A stretch of DNA of 64,000 nucleotides, taken from Nitrospira sp. LK70 (GTDB taxonomy: Bacteria > Nitrospirota > Nitrospiria > Nitrospirales > Nitrospiraceae). Location of the stretch: assembly GCA_011090425.1 (NCBI GenBank), contig PHGD01000004.1:34185-98184 (forward strand), in the 5' to 3' direction. A program made the position numbers and the translations under genes. The notes below the pieces were generated by a model. The model was given only the letters and a program-made list of their open reading frames with translations, had not been told where the DNA came from and ran no database searches. This document shows, in pieces, positions 7,559-16,528 of this stretch (within the stretch, counting starts at the first letter, position 1; every line of letters begins with the position of its first letter).

Positions 7559-9291
7559 AGCGATTCAAGCGGTTGATGAGTTATGTGAAGCCGTACCGTA
7601 TGCGGTTCGTGGCAGCCTTCGTCTGCTCAGGTCTCGTGGCGCTGCTCAGCGGGGCCTATGCCTGGCTTGCACGCCCGGTTTTGGACGATATCTTCATCCA
7701 GAAAAACGAACAGATGTTGCTGGTGCTCCCCCTGGCGCTCCTGGCGGTCGCGACGCTCAAGGCCCTGTTCAGCTACGGCGTGGGATATTTGATGGCCTAT
7801 GTCGGCAACGGGGTCGTGGCGGACATTCGACAGCAATTGTTCCAGCAGCTCATGCGGCTGTCCGTCGGGTTCCATGACGCCAATACATCGGGACGCCTGG
7901 TCTCGCGGGTCGTGAACGATGTGGGGATGATGGCAAATGCCGCATCGAGCGTCGTCAAGGATATTTTTCAGAACGGGCTCACGTTTCTGGCGATGGTCGG
8001 CGTCATCATCTATCAGAATTGGAGGTTGGCGGCGATCTCTCTGGTCGTGATCCCGCTGTCGGCACTGACGATGGTGAGGGTGGGGAAACGATTGAAACGA
8101 TTGGCGACCAGCGGACAGGAGCAAATGGGGGATATGGCTTCGACCCTCCAGGAAACTTTCGCCGGTATCCGGGTCGTGAAAGCGTTCGGGCGAGAGGAGG
8201 CGGAGGCTGAACGATTCAAGGAACGAAACCAGATCTTTCTCTCGACCACGTTGAAGTCCAATCAGGTTTGGTCGCTCGGCCACTCCCACATGGAAATCAT
8301 CGGAGTGATCGGTGTCGCGACCATTATTTGGTATGGAGGCTATCTGGTTATTCATGAGGCGATGACGCCCGGAGCGTTTTTCTCGTTCCTGGCGGCGATG
8401 TTTATGGCCTATACCCCGATCAAAAAACTATCGGGCGCCAACAATTTGATTCAACAGGCGCTGGCGGCGGCTGAACGGGTCTTCGACGTGTTGGACTTGG
8501 AAACCGAGCAGTCTCAGAATCTCGGCAGGGTCCCCTTGGCGGGGATGAAACGAGCCATTGAATTTCAAGGCGTCTCCCTGCGGTATGAGAATCAGACCGC
8601 CCCGGCTCTGACCGATGTGGATCTCACGATTAAGCCCGGCGAAGTGATTGCGCTCGTCGGCAGCAGCGGGAGTGGAAAGACCACATTGGTCAGTTTGCTG
8701 CCGCGTTTCTATGAACCGACCGTGGGAGGCATTTACATAGACGGGATTCCCTTGACCTCATACGAGTTACAATCGCTGAGGGCCCATATCGGAATCGTTT
8801 CGCAAGAAATCGTCTTGTTCGATGATACCGTCCGAAGCAACATCGCGTTCGGGAGGACCGGCGCCGGCCAGGCCGACGTCGAGCAGGCGGCGAGATCGGC
8901 CTATGCACACGACTTTATTCTCCGCTTGCCGGAAGGATACGATACGATCATCGGGGAACGCGGTCTCAAGCTGTCGGGCGGCGAGCGGCAACGTCTGGCG
9001 ATCGCTCGAGCCATTCTTCGTGACCCGCCGCTTCTGATCCTCGATGAAGCGACATCGGCACTCGACACCGAGTCTGAACGGATCGTGCAGTTGGCTTTGG
9101 GCAATTTGATGAAGAATCGAACCACCCTGGTGATTGCACATCGGCTCTCGACCATTCAAAACGCGGATCGAATCATCGTGTTGGATCGAGGAACTATCGT
9201 TGAAATGGGCTCTCATGAGGAACTACTTCGGCAGGGAGGGGTCTACCATCGCCTGCATGCCATGCAATTTCAGGATGTGACCAATGTGTGA
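7546..9291 (+). CDS. msbA: lipid A export ABC transporter MsbA
   Basis: Homodimeric ABC exporter that flips lipid A-core across the inner membrane. 581 aa, close to E. coli MsbA. Residues 1 to about 320 form six transmembrane helices. The ATPase domain has Walker A GSSGSGKTT near residue 371, the signature LSGGERQR near 476 and Walker B LLILDEATSAL near 500, followed by the H-loop histidine in VIAHRLSTI. Placement between lpxB and waaA supports lipid A rather than drug export. Confidence 0.95.
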   Translation: MSGLERFKRLMSYVKPYRMRFVAAFVCSGLVALLSGAYAWLARPVLDDIFIQKNEQMLLVLPLALLAVATLKALFSYGVGYLMAYVGNGVVADIRQQLFQQLMRLSVGFHDANTSGRLVSRVVNDVGMMANAASSVVKDIFQNGLTFLAMVGVIIYQNWRLAAISLVVIPLSALTMVRVGKRLKRLATSGQEQMGDMASTLQETFAGIRVVKAFGREEAEAERFKERNQIFLSTTLKSNQVWSLGHSHMEIIGVIGVATIIWYGGYLVIHEAMTPGAFFSFLAAMFMAYTPIKKLSGANNLIQQALAAAERVFDVLDLETEQSQNLGRVPLAGMKRAIEFQGVSLRYENQTAPALTDVDLTIKPGEVIALVGSSGSGKTTLVSLLPRFYEPTVGGIYIDGIPLTSYELQSLRAHIGIVSQEIVLFDDTVRSNIAFGRTGAGQADVEQAARSAYAHDFILRLPEGYDTIIGERGLKLSGGERQRLAIARAILRDPPLLILDEATSALDTESERIVQLALGNLMKNRTTLVIAHRLSTIQNADRIIVLDRGTIVEMGSHEELLRQGGVYHRLHAMQFQDVTNV

Positions 9292-9311
9292 AGATGTGAG
9301 GGGGTGTGGGA

Positions 9312-10009
9312 GTGCCGACTGCTGAGCATGGAAAGGGTCTGAAGAAGCGCGCCGAACAGTGGGTGAAATTCTCTCTGCTGCCGCCGGTCTGTGCCGCGGT
9401 CATTCGCGCTGTCGCATGGTCGATGCGCTGGGACACTCGCGGTCACGAAGCCCTCGATGGGTTGTACCGAGAAGGACGAAACGTCATTTTCGCGTTTTGG
9501 CATGCCCAACAGTTGATGACTCCGATCGGTTATCGAGGAAGAGGTTTGCACGTGCTCATCAGCCGACATGGAGACGGGGAAATCATCGCTCGCATCGTTG
9601 CGAGGTTTGGCCACGAAGCGGTTCGTGGGTCGAGCACGCGCGGAGGGGCCGGAGCCCTTCGCGCCTTGATTAAGCTTGCACGGTCCGGTCGGGATCTCGT
9701 GGTGACTCCCGATGGCCCCAAGGGGCCGCGTCACGTCGCAAAGCCGGGAGTGATTCATCTGGCCAAAGCGACAGGCCTTCCCATCGTGCCGGCTGCCATT
9801 GCCTGTTCAAAAAAAAACTCTTTGCGAGCTGGGATCGCTACATGGTCCCATACCCGTTTTCCAGAGGCCTCTTTCTGTATGGGAATCCGCTCTGGATCCC
9901 GCGCGAAGCCGATGAAGCCTCGCTCGAGGCGGCTCGCCTGGAGCTTGAGACGATCCTCAATCGTCTGACGGATCAAGCGGAAGCATTGGTCAATGCAGGG
10001 CGTGACTAG
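9312..10009 (+). CDS. DUF374 lysophospholipid acyltransferase-like protein, frameshifted at an A9 run
   Basis: Inner-membrane acyltransferase of the DUF374 group, found beside msbA and waaA in many genomes and thought to act on lipid A or phospholipids. The first frame gives AFWHAQQL (catalytic His) and VTPDGPKGPRH. At 9809-9817 nine A residues break the frame: as written, the protein becomes basic nonsense ending at 9968. A -1 shift at the A-run restores KLFASWDRYMVPYPFSRG and a sensible C-terminus ending at TAG 10007-10009. This may be a sequencing error, a real mutation, or slippage on a homopolymer. GTG 9312 (GAGGGG upstream) or GTG 9306 is the start. Confidence 0.85.
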
Positions 10010-10087
10010 CGAGACAAGCGAGACGAGCCTCGAGTATACGGGTCGCGCGCGTTTCTCGCCGGTCTCGCATTTCTGGCTCGTCTCGCG
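10009..10087. repeat. GCGxGAC-type palindromic intergenic repeat
   Basis: Starts at the acyltransferase stop codon with tandem GCGAGACAAGCGAGACGAGC. Perfect 12-bp inverted arms lie at 10018-10029 and 10075-10086 (GCGAGACGAGCC and its complement), with GGTCTCGC in between. A relative with C for A (GCGCGACAAGCGCGACTGGC) occurs at 18301-18320, so this is a dispersed repeat family rather than a single hairpin. Confidence 0.7.
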
Positions 10088-10101
10088 TAGTCGAACACAT
10101 C

Positions 10102-11439
10102 ATGTGGAAGCTTCTCTATAACATCGGCCTTCTTCTTGCGACCCCTGTGATTGTGGGCGTCCTCCTGGCCAAGCCACGTTGCAGGCCGGGGTTTTTCCAG
10201 CGGATGGGCCGGCAGGTCCACTCTCCAGACGGCAGTGGATCGCCGCAGCCGGTTATTTGGGTGCACGCAGTGTCGCTCGGAGAAGTGGTGGCGGCAGCGC
10301 CCCTCGTGAAGGCACTGCACGAGCGCCATCCCGAGTTTCACTACATCGTGACGACGGTGACCGAGACCGGACGTGAGGCGGTCGAACAACGTTTAGGGGG
10401 CATCGCCGAACATCGATACGCTCCGCTGGATTTTCCCTGGGCCGTGACAAATGTAGTTCGGCGCCTGCGTCCAATGCTCTATCTGTTCGTCGAGACCGAA
10501 ATATGGCCGAACTTACTGTGGACCTTACGAGATCAGGATGTGCCCTCTGTATTGGTGAATGGGCGGCTGTCTTCCCGGTCCTTTCGCCGTCAGGACTTGC
10601 CCATGATTCGGTCCTTCTATCGCTCCGTGCTTCGGACATTGACGCTCTGCCTGATGCAAACCGATCGGGATGGGGATCGTCTGGTTGCATTGGGGGCCGA
10701 CCCGACGCGGGTTCACGTGACCGGCAATATCAAGTTTGATCAACCGCTGCCGGACGTTCGATCGGATGAGTTGCTCCGCCGAGACTTCGGGATCGATGAA
10801 CAGGAACAGTTGATTCTCGCCGGCAGTACGCATCCCGGCGAAGAGGAGCTGCTGGTCTCGGCTTACCGACAGATCGTGAAGACCTATCCCTCAACGGTGT
10901 TGATGTTGGCGCCGCGCCATATCGAGCGGACGGAACGACTCGAAGCGACGGTTCGAGAAGCCGGATTGGTCGTCCAGCGGAGGAGTCGGATTCGAGAGAA
11001 GCAATCCGGGCCACGCGTGGTCATTTTGGATACCAGAGGAGAGTTGTCTCGCGCCTATCGAGAAGCTGTCGTGGCATTCGTCGGGGGGACTTTGGTTCCG
11101 GTGGGTGGGCATAATTTGTTGGAACCGGCTGTGTGGGGCACACCGGTCATGTTTGGGCCCCATACAGACCACTGTGCGGAGGTCGCGACGCTGTTATCCG
11201 AAGCCGGAGGAGGGCGCCCCGTGACAGGGTTGGAGGATCTGGTTGCTTCGCTTGAAGAATGGTTAGGCCAGCCTGAAGTTCGATATCGGGTAGGCCAGGC
11301 TGCAAGGCAGGCGGTGCTGGACAATCAAGGCGCACTGATACGCAGTCTGGAGTTCATTGAAACCTGTCTCCTTGAGGCTCCTTCGTATTCCGACTCCTGT
11401 GTTGCAACGGGGCCGGGACCTCTTATGGCCAAACAGTAA
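10102..11439 (+). CDS. waaA: 3-deoxy-D-manno-octulosonic acid transferase WaaA (KdtA)
   Basis: Transfers Kdo from CMP-Kdo to lipid IVA at the cytoplasmic face of the inner membrane. GT30 family, 445 aa. An N-terminal hydrophobic anchor (LLYNIGLLLATPVIVGVLLA) is followed by the conserved VHAVSLGE, ETEIWPNLLW, VTGNIKFD and GGHNLLEPA segments. The number of Kdo residues it adds cannot be read from sequence. It is followed after one base by lpxK. Confidence 0.95.
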   Translation: MWKLLYNIGLLLATPVIVGVLLAKPRCRPGFFQRMGRQVHSPDGSGSPQPVIWVHAVSLGEVVAAAPLVKALHERHPEFHYIVTTVTETGREAVEQRLGGIAEHRYAPLDFPWAVTNVVRRLRPMLYLFVETEIWPNLLWTLRDQDVPSVLVNGRLSSRSFRRQDLPMIRSFYRSVLRTLTLCLMQTDRDGDRLVALGADPTRVHVTGNIKFDQPLPDVRSDELLRRDFGIDEQEQLILAGSTHPGEEELLVSAYRQIVKTYPSTVLMLAPRHIERTERLEATVREAGLVVQRRSRIREKQSGPRVVILDTRGELSRAYREAVVAFVGGTLVPVGGHNLLEPAVWGTPVMFGPHTDHCAEVATLLSEAGGGRPVTGLEDLVASLEEWLGQPEVRYRVGQAARQAVLDNQGALIRSLEFIETCLLEAPSYSDSCVATGPGPLMAKQ

Positions 11440-11440
11440 C

Positions 11441-12532
11441 ATGGCACTCTTGCAGCCTGGACAACCGGTCCGTAAAGGGCTTTACTGGGTTGCTGGGTTG
11501 TACGGCTTGATCATCCGATTTCGGCTGTGGTGCTATCGGAAAGGGTGGCTCAGTACGACGCGGTTACCCTGTCCTGTGGTGAGCGTGGGCAATCTTACGG
11601 TGGGGGGGACGGGAAAAACTCCCATCGTCATTCTCCTGACAGAATGGCTGTCGGCCAAAGGGCGGAAGGTGGCGATCTTGAGTCGGGGATACAAACGGAC
11701 GAGTAGGGTACGGCAACTTCTCGTATCTGATGGTTCTCGAATCTTGGCCGGCCCACTGGAAGCTGGTGATGAGCCATTCCTCATGGCGCAACGTTGTCCC
11801 CACGCCATTGTGGCGGTGGGAGCCGATCGGGTCGCGCTTGGTCGGTGGGTGTTGGATCGGTATCCAGTCGACTGCATTGTTCTAGATGACGGCTTTCAAC
11901 ATCGTGCGCTTCATCGTGATGTCGATCTTGTGTTGCTGGATGCCACCGATGCTGCAGGACTTGATGCGCTGCTTCCGGCCGGAAGACTGCGGGAACCCTT
12001 GGCGGAGCTGAGACGAGCCAGTGCAGTCGTGATTACCCGTGCCGAATCGTGTCAGGATGTGGCTGCGATCCATGGTCGAATGCGAATGATCTCCTGTCCA
12101 CCCGAAGACGCCGTGGAAGTTGTGTTTCGACCGGAGTCCGTCATGTCGCTCGTTGCGGGTGAGCGGCAACCGGTTGAATGGTGCCGAAGAAAAAAAACGT
12201 GGTTGGTCAGCGGCATAGGGAATAGCCGATCATTTCGTCGATCAGCCGAATCGATGGAGGTTGAGATCCTGGGTGAGACGGCGTTTGAAGATCATCACGG
12301 CTATCAGCACAGCGACATTGAGAAGATTCGTGCCAATCTACAGGGCACCGGCGGCGAGATCGTTCTGACGACTGAGAAGGACGGAGGGAAGCTGCTCCCC
12401 TTGCTCACCCCAAGCGACCCTTGGTGGATGCTTCGCCTTGACACGAAAGTCGTGCGTGGAGAAGAGCGGCTGCACAGGCTAATTGATGGACCGTTACAGG
12501 GTGAGAGAGAACAAGTTGACTCTCGTGTCTAA
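11441..12532 (+). CDS. lpxK: tetraacyldisaccharide 4'-kinase LpxK
   Basis: Phosphorylates the 4' position of the lipid A disaccharide. 363 aa, membrane associated. P-loop motif VGGTGKTP sits at about residues 54-61, followed by LSRGYKR and the family's LDDGFQH motif; GRLREPL and TTEKDGGK lie further on. ATG 11441 is one base after the waaA stop (11437-11439), so upstream in-frame codons inside waaA were not used. The 3' end overlaps the next gene by 47 bases if that starts at ATG 12486. Confidence 0.95.
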   Translation: MALLQPGQPVRKGLYWVAGLYGLIIRFRLWCYRKGWLSTTRLPCPVVSVGNLTVGGTGKTPIVILLTEWLSAKGRKVAILSRGYKRTSRVRQLLVSDGSRILAGPLEAGDEPFLMAQRCPHAIVAVGADRVALGRWVLDRYPVDCIVLDDGFQHRALHRDVDLVLLDATDAAGLDALLPAGRLREPLAELRRASAVVITRAESCQDVAAIHGRMRMISCPPEDAVEVVFRPESVMSLVAGERQPVEWCRRKKTWLVSGIGNSRSFRRSAESMEVEILGETAFEDHHGYQHSDIEKIRANLQGTGGEIVLTTEKDGGKLLPLLTPSDPWWMLRLDTKVVRGEERLHRLIDGPLQGEREQVDSRV

Positions 12533-14243
12533 GAATTTGCCTCACAAAATCCTGGTGCGGGCGCCGAATTGGATCGGCGACGCCGTCATGTGTGAGCCGG
12601 CTGTCCGTGGGCTGCGGTCTCTGTTCCCTGAAGCCGAGTTGACGATGCTCGCGAGACCTACCATTGCAGAGCTGTTCATCACCCATCCGGGGGTGAATTC
12701 CGTGCTGCGGTATGATGACAAGGGAGCTCACGCGGGAATGTCGGGAAAGTGGTCGCTCGCCGGTACGTTGCGACGGCATCGCTTCGATTTGGCGGTACTG
12801 TTTCAGAACGCGTTTGAAGCCGCATTCCTTGCGTGGCTCGCCGGCATCCCACGACGATATGGTTATGCAACCGATGGGAGAGTCCTATTTCTGACCGAAC
12901 CGGTTGCCGTTGCCAAAGGCCCTGTTCCGGTGCATCAAGTCGAGTACTATTGGAATTTATTGAGACCATTGGGACTGGCTGGCGGAGCCATTCTTCCTAC
13001 GCTGCTCGTTTCGGCAGACGAGGGTCGAACGGTCGATGTACGGCTTGCCGCGAGCGGTATCTGCTCGTCGGACATCATTATCGGGATCAACCCCGGCTCA
13101 ATCTATGGCGGCGCCAAGCGGTGGATGTCGGACCGATTTGCCGAAGTCGCGAAGCGACTTGTGCGACGCTTGGAACAGACTGAGAACGCGCATGTCGCAG
13201 TGGTCATCCTTGGAGCAAAGGGAGAGGAATCGCTGGGGAAGGATATTGCCGCTCAGCTCAGCGGACGATCGGCGGTCTTATCCGGTGCGACGACTATTCG
13301 GGAGCTCATGGCGGTGGTGAAGCGTTGTCGCTTGCTGATTACGAACGATACAGGGCCGATGCATATTGCGGCGGCTTTCGGTGTGCCGGTCGTGGCGGTG
13401 TTCGGCCCCACGGATTGGCGCACCACGGCTCCCTACGGACAAGAACGGTCGATCGTGCGAGAAGCCGTAGACTGTGCGCCCTGCCTTCTCAGGGAATGTC
13501 CGATCGATCACCGTTGCATGACGAGAGTGTCGGTGGAGAAAGTGTATGAGGCTGCGATCCAGGTCGTGAAAGATGAAAAGTTGGAAAGTGAGAGGCCTGA
13601 GCGAGGAGGGGCCTCAACTCTTGAACATGCTAACGTTCTCGCTCAATTGGCCGGCTACACCATCTTTCTCGATCGAGACGGAACGCTCAACCCCGATCCC
13701 GGTTATATCAAGTCCACCGATCAGTTTGAGCTGTTCCCAGGGGTGCCTGAGGCGATCGCCAGGCTGAAGCGGGCCGGTGCCAGATTGATCGTCGTCACCA
13801 ATCAATCGGGGATCGCGCGTGGATTCTTGACGCACGATGATCTCGATGCCGTACACATGAAGCTACGGGGTCTTCTCGGTGCTGCCGGTGCGTCACTCGA
13901 TGCGATCTATTTCTGTCCTCACCATCCTGACGACGGTTGCGACTGTCGAAAGCCGAACCGGGGGATGATCGACCAATCCGTGCGAGAATGGAAGGTGAAT
14001 CTTGATCGATCCTACCTGATCGGCGATCACATCCCCGATATCGAGTTGGCGAAGCGCATTGGGGCGCGAAGTGTTTTGGTGACGACTGGAGCCGTTCGCC
14101 GACAGGAAGCAGAAAGGCTGAAAGTCTCAGGGCCGGCACCGGATTGGATCGCGTCATCGTTGACGGAGGCTGTCGATTGGGTCTTGTCCGATGCCGGCCG
14201 GTTGTCCGCACAGATCGGCGAGCGTCAGGGTACGCATCCATGA
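12486..14243 (+). CDS. heptosyltransferase II - GmhB phosphatase fusion
   Basis: Two enzymes of the LPS inner-core heptose route in one 585-aa chain. Residues about 18-365 are a GT9 heptosyltransferase (WaaF-like): VRAPNWIGDAVM at the N-terminus, then NPGSIYGGAKRW and NDTGPMHIAAAFGVP. Residues about 390-550 are a HAD-superfamily D,D-heptose-bisphosphate phosphatase (GmhB): FLDRDGTLNPD (nucleophile Asp), VVTNQSGIARG, the zinc-binding CPHHPDDGCDCRKP loop and GDHIPDIE. A linker of about 25 residues separates them. ATG 12486 is used; TTG 12516 and GTG 12525 are alternatives with less overlap into lpxK. Fusion lets one protein both prepare the ADP-heptose precursor and use the final sugar. Confidence 0.93.
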   Translation: MDRYRVRENKLTLVSKNLPHKILVRAPNWIGDAVMCEPAVRGLRSLFPEAELTMLARPTIAELFITHPGVNSVLRYDDKGAHAGMSGKWSLAGTLRRHRFDLAVLFQNAFEAAFLAWLAGIPRRYGYATDGRVLFLTEPVAVAKGPVPVHQVEYYWNLLRPLGLAGGAILPTLLVSADEGRTVDVRLAASGICSSDIIIGINPGSIYGGAKRWMSDRFAEVAKRLVRRLEQTENAHVAVVILGAKGEESLGKDIAAQLSGRSAVLSGATTIRELMAVVKRCRLLITNDTGPMHIAAAFGVPVVAVFGPTDWRTTAPYGQERSIVREAVDCAPCLLRECPIDHRCMTRVSVEKVYEAAIQVVKDEKLESERPERGGASTLEHANVLAQLAGYTIFLDRDGTLNPDPGYIKSTDQFELFPGVPEAIARLKRAGARLIVVTNQSGIARGFLTHDDLDAVHMKLRGLLGAAGASLDAIYFCPHHPDDGCDCRKPNRGMIDQSVREWKVNLDRSYLIGDHIPDIELAKRIGARSVLVTTGAVRRQEAERLKVSGPAPDWIASSLTEAVDWVLSDAGRLSAQIGERQGTHP

Positions 14244-14364
14244 GCACGGATGGAGCCGAAAAGACGCTATTCGGTCCGGCTTGTGTCGGCTGAGGAGCCG
14301 GCGTAAGTTGTGTCAGCGGCAATGAGAAGAAAGAGTCGGCTCAGTTGTTCAGAGAGAGAAGGAG

Positions 14365-15366
14365 ATGACCGTGAACCGGCCGGTGACCACCTGTTCGATT
14401 CCTTGTAACCTTTGTGGCGGCACTGAGGTCTCGATTCTTTCGAACAGAAGTCGAAGCGGGAAGCTATTGCGCACCGTCATCTGTGAAGCCTGCGGGCTCG
14501 TGTGGTCGGACCCACGTCCTCATGACGCCAGGCACTTTTACGAGGAGGAGTATCGACTCTCCTATAAACACACGTACAGCCCGAAACCGAAGCATGTCTT
14601 GCGCGCGGGCCATGTGGCCCTCTCGCGATTCGAAAAGATCGAACCGTTGCTGTCGAGTCGGAAAACGGTTCTGGATGTCGGCACCGGCGGAGGAGAATTC
14701 GCCTATCTGCTTCAATCGTTGGGACATGGCGTGAACGGGATTGAACCGAATAGAGGGTATGCCGACTATTCCATACGCGAATATGGGCTCACGGTACAGG
14801 TCGGGTTCGTGCAAGAGGCGGCGTTTGCACCAGAATCGTTCGATGTGGTCACGATCTGGCATGTGCTCGAACACACAGAAGATCCGGGGTTCATTTTGGC
14901 CCTGCTCCGATCCTGGCTCAAGCCGGACGGTACGCTGGTGGTGGAAGTTCCGAATGTGGAGGCAACCTGTCAGGCCCCTCAGAGTACTTTCCATGAAGCC
15001 CATCTGTACAATTTCAACGTGGTGTCATTGCGTAGGTTGGCCAAAAAACATGGGTTGTACGAGGTCAAGCATCTGATCTCTCGCGACGGTGGGAACATCA
15101 CGATGTTCTTTTCCCGCATGGAGCCGCTGGTCGGCGATCATTACGATGCCTCGATTCCCGGCAACTGCGAATGGATCTCGAGGATCGTGCGTCAGCACAG
15201 CAACGTGCGACGCCACTTGACGCCGTTGCCGTACGTTCGCGTTTGGCAACGCCTCTGCCGAACAGTCCAAGAGAGGCGAGATACTGCGGGTGAGCGGAAC
15301 GGTAAGGCACTGCTCGACAAACTCTATTCTGCTCAGCTGCCGCTCCATTCTGTCGGACGGCCATGA
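14365..15366 (+). CDS. class I SAM methyltransferase with N-terminal zinc ribbon
   Basis: 333 aa. The N-terminus has two CxxC pairs (CNLCGG and CEACGL), a zinc-ribbon arrangement common in sugar C-methyltransferase relatives. A Rossmann methyltransferase core follows with the SAM-binding motif VLDVGTGGGEFAY, then WHVLEHTEDP and a post-core LKPDGTLVVEVPN strand. A good ribosome site (GAGAAGGAG) precedes ATG 14365. It lies between heptosyltransferase genes, so a role in core or glycan methylation is inferred; the substrate is unknown. Confidence 0.88.
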   Translation: MTVNRPVTTCSIPCNLCGGTEVSILSNRSRSGKLLRTVICEACGLVWSDPRPHDARHFYEEEYRLSYKHTYSPKPKHVLRAGHVALSRFEKIEPLLSSRKTVLDVGTGGGEFAYLLQSLGHGVNGIEPNRGYADYSIREYGLTVQVGFVQEAAFAPESFDVVTIWHVLEHTEDPGFILALLRSWLKPDGTLVVEVPNVEATCQAPQSTFHEAHLYNFNVVSLRRLAKKHGLYEVKHLISRDGGNITMFFSRMEPLVGDHYDASIPGNCEWISRIVRQHSNVRRHLTPLPYVRVWQRLCRTVQERRDTAGERNGKALLDKLYSAQLPLHSVGRP

Positions 15367-15379
15367 AGCGAGTCGAACC

Positions 15380-16528
15380 GTGCAAGGATTGACGACAGGC
15401 GTTCTTCCTTCGTCTTTAGGCTCTGACGAACGGGGTTCGCCGGAAGGTTGTCCGGTACCAGCTGTTAACTCTCTCCCTAGTCGTTCCGCGTCGACGTTGA
15501 ACTGCGCCCGTATTCTTCTGATCAAGCCCAGTTCTCTCGGGGATATCGTTCACGCCTTTCCAGTCGTCTCGGCGATCAAAGCGCAATGGCCGAGATCGCA
15601 CATTACGTGGGTGGTGAAGCGCCAGTGGGCTGACCTTGTCGAGCGTGCGGAAGGAATCGACCGTGTCTGGCCTGTGGAGATGACGGTGAAGAGTTGGATC
15701 AAAGAAGGCCAGGCACTGCGAGCAGAGCGGTTCGATCTCGCCATCGATTTGCAAGGCCTGTTTCGCAGTGGCATTTTGGCGCGTTTCAGCGGCGCACCGA
15801 TGCGTATCGGATTCGCGAATGGGAGGGAAGGGAGCCCATGGTTTTATACTCAACGGGTAGCGGTGCCCAGCCCCGATATCCACGCTGTCGACCGATATCT
15901 TTCGGTTGCCGCAGCGTTGGGAGCAGCTCTGCCTGACAAACCGCGATTTGGGTTCAGGTTGTCGGAGGAGGACATGGCGGCCGTCCGGGAGCTCTGTCGG
16001 AGCAGAGGCTTTGCGGTGGACAGGCCATGGGTCGCCATGAACATGGGGGCGCGCTGGCCGACAAAGCGCTGGCCGCAGGAGTCCTTCGCCGCCGTCGTGG
16101 ATCAGCTGCATGAGACACAACTTGATCCGATCGTCATGATAGGGGGTGCGGATGAGCGCGCCTACACCAAGAAGGTGAGAGCTCTGACAGACCGCCCATT
16201 CATCGATCTGAGCGGTGAGATCCCATTGGGGTACTTACCGGCGTTGCTTTCTAAGGCGACCGTTATGATCACAAACGATTCCGGACCGATGCACATTGCT
16301 GCCGCGCTTGGAGTTCCGGTCATCGCGATGTTTGGCCCGACCAGCGCGATTCGGACCGGCCCGTATGGGACCGGCCATCATGCATTAGCCGGTCAGGTAT
16401 CCTGCAGCCCTTGTTTCAGTCGTGTCTGCCGACACGATCCTGAATTGGAATGCCTTCATCTCATTAAGCCGGCCCACGTAGTCGATCTGATACGACCGCT
16501 GTTGGCGGCTCACGTGCCATGTCGATGA
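15380..16528 (+). CDS. heptosyltransferase I-like GT9 glycosyltransferase
   Basis: ADP-heptose:LPS glycosyltransferase family (GT9), WaaC-like. The conserved fold begins around ILLIKPSSLGDIVHAFPVV and includes MGARWPTKRWP in the donor-binding half and TNDSGPMHIAAALGVP near the C-terminus; CSPCFSRVCRHDPELEC is a typical cysteine-bearing tail. GTG 15380 lies just after the methyltransferase stop. The first 40 residues look non-conserved, so the true start may be the TTG at 15497. Overlaps the next gene by 10 bases. Confidence 0.9.
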   Translation: MQGLTTGVLPSSLGSDERGSPEGCPVPAVNSLPSRSASTLNCARILLIKPSSLGDIVHAFPVVSAIKAQWPRSHITWVVKRQWADLVERAEGIDRVWPVEMTVKSWIKEGQALRAERFDLAIDLQGLFRSGILARFSGAPMRIGFANGREGSPWFYTQRVAVPSPDIHAVDRYLSVAAALGAALPDKPRFGFRLSEEDMAAVRELCRSRGFAVDRPWVAMNMGARWPTKRWPQESFAAVVDQLHETQLDPIVMIGGADERAYTKKVRALTDRPFIDLSGEIPLGYLPALLSKATVMITNDSGPMHIAAALGVPVIAMFGPTSAIRTGPYGTGHHALAGQVSCSPCFSRVCRHDPELECLHLIKPAHVVDLIRPLLAAHVPCR

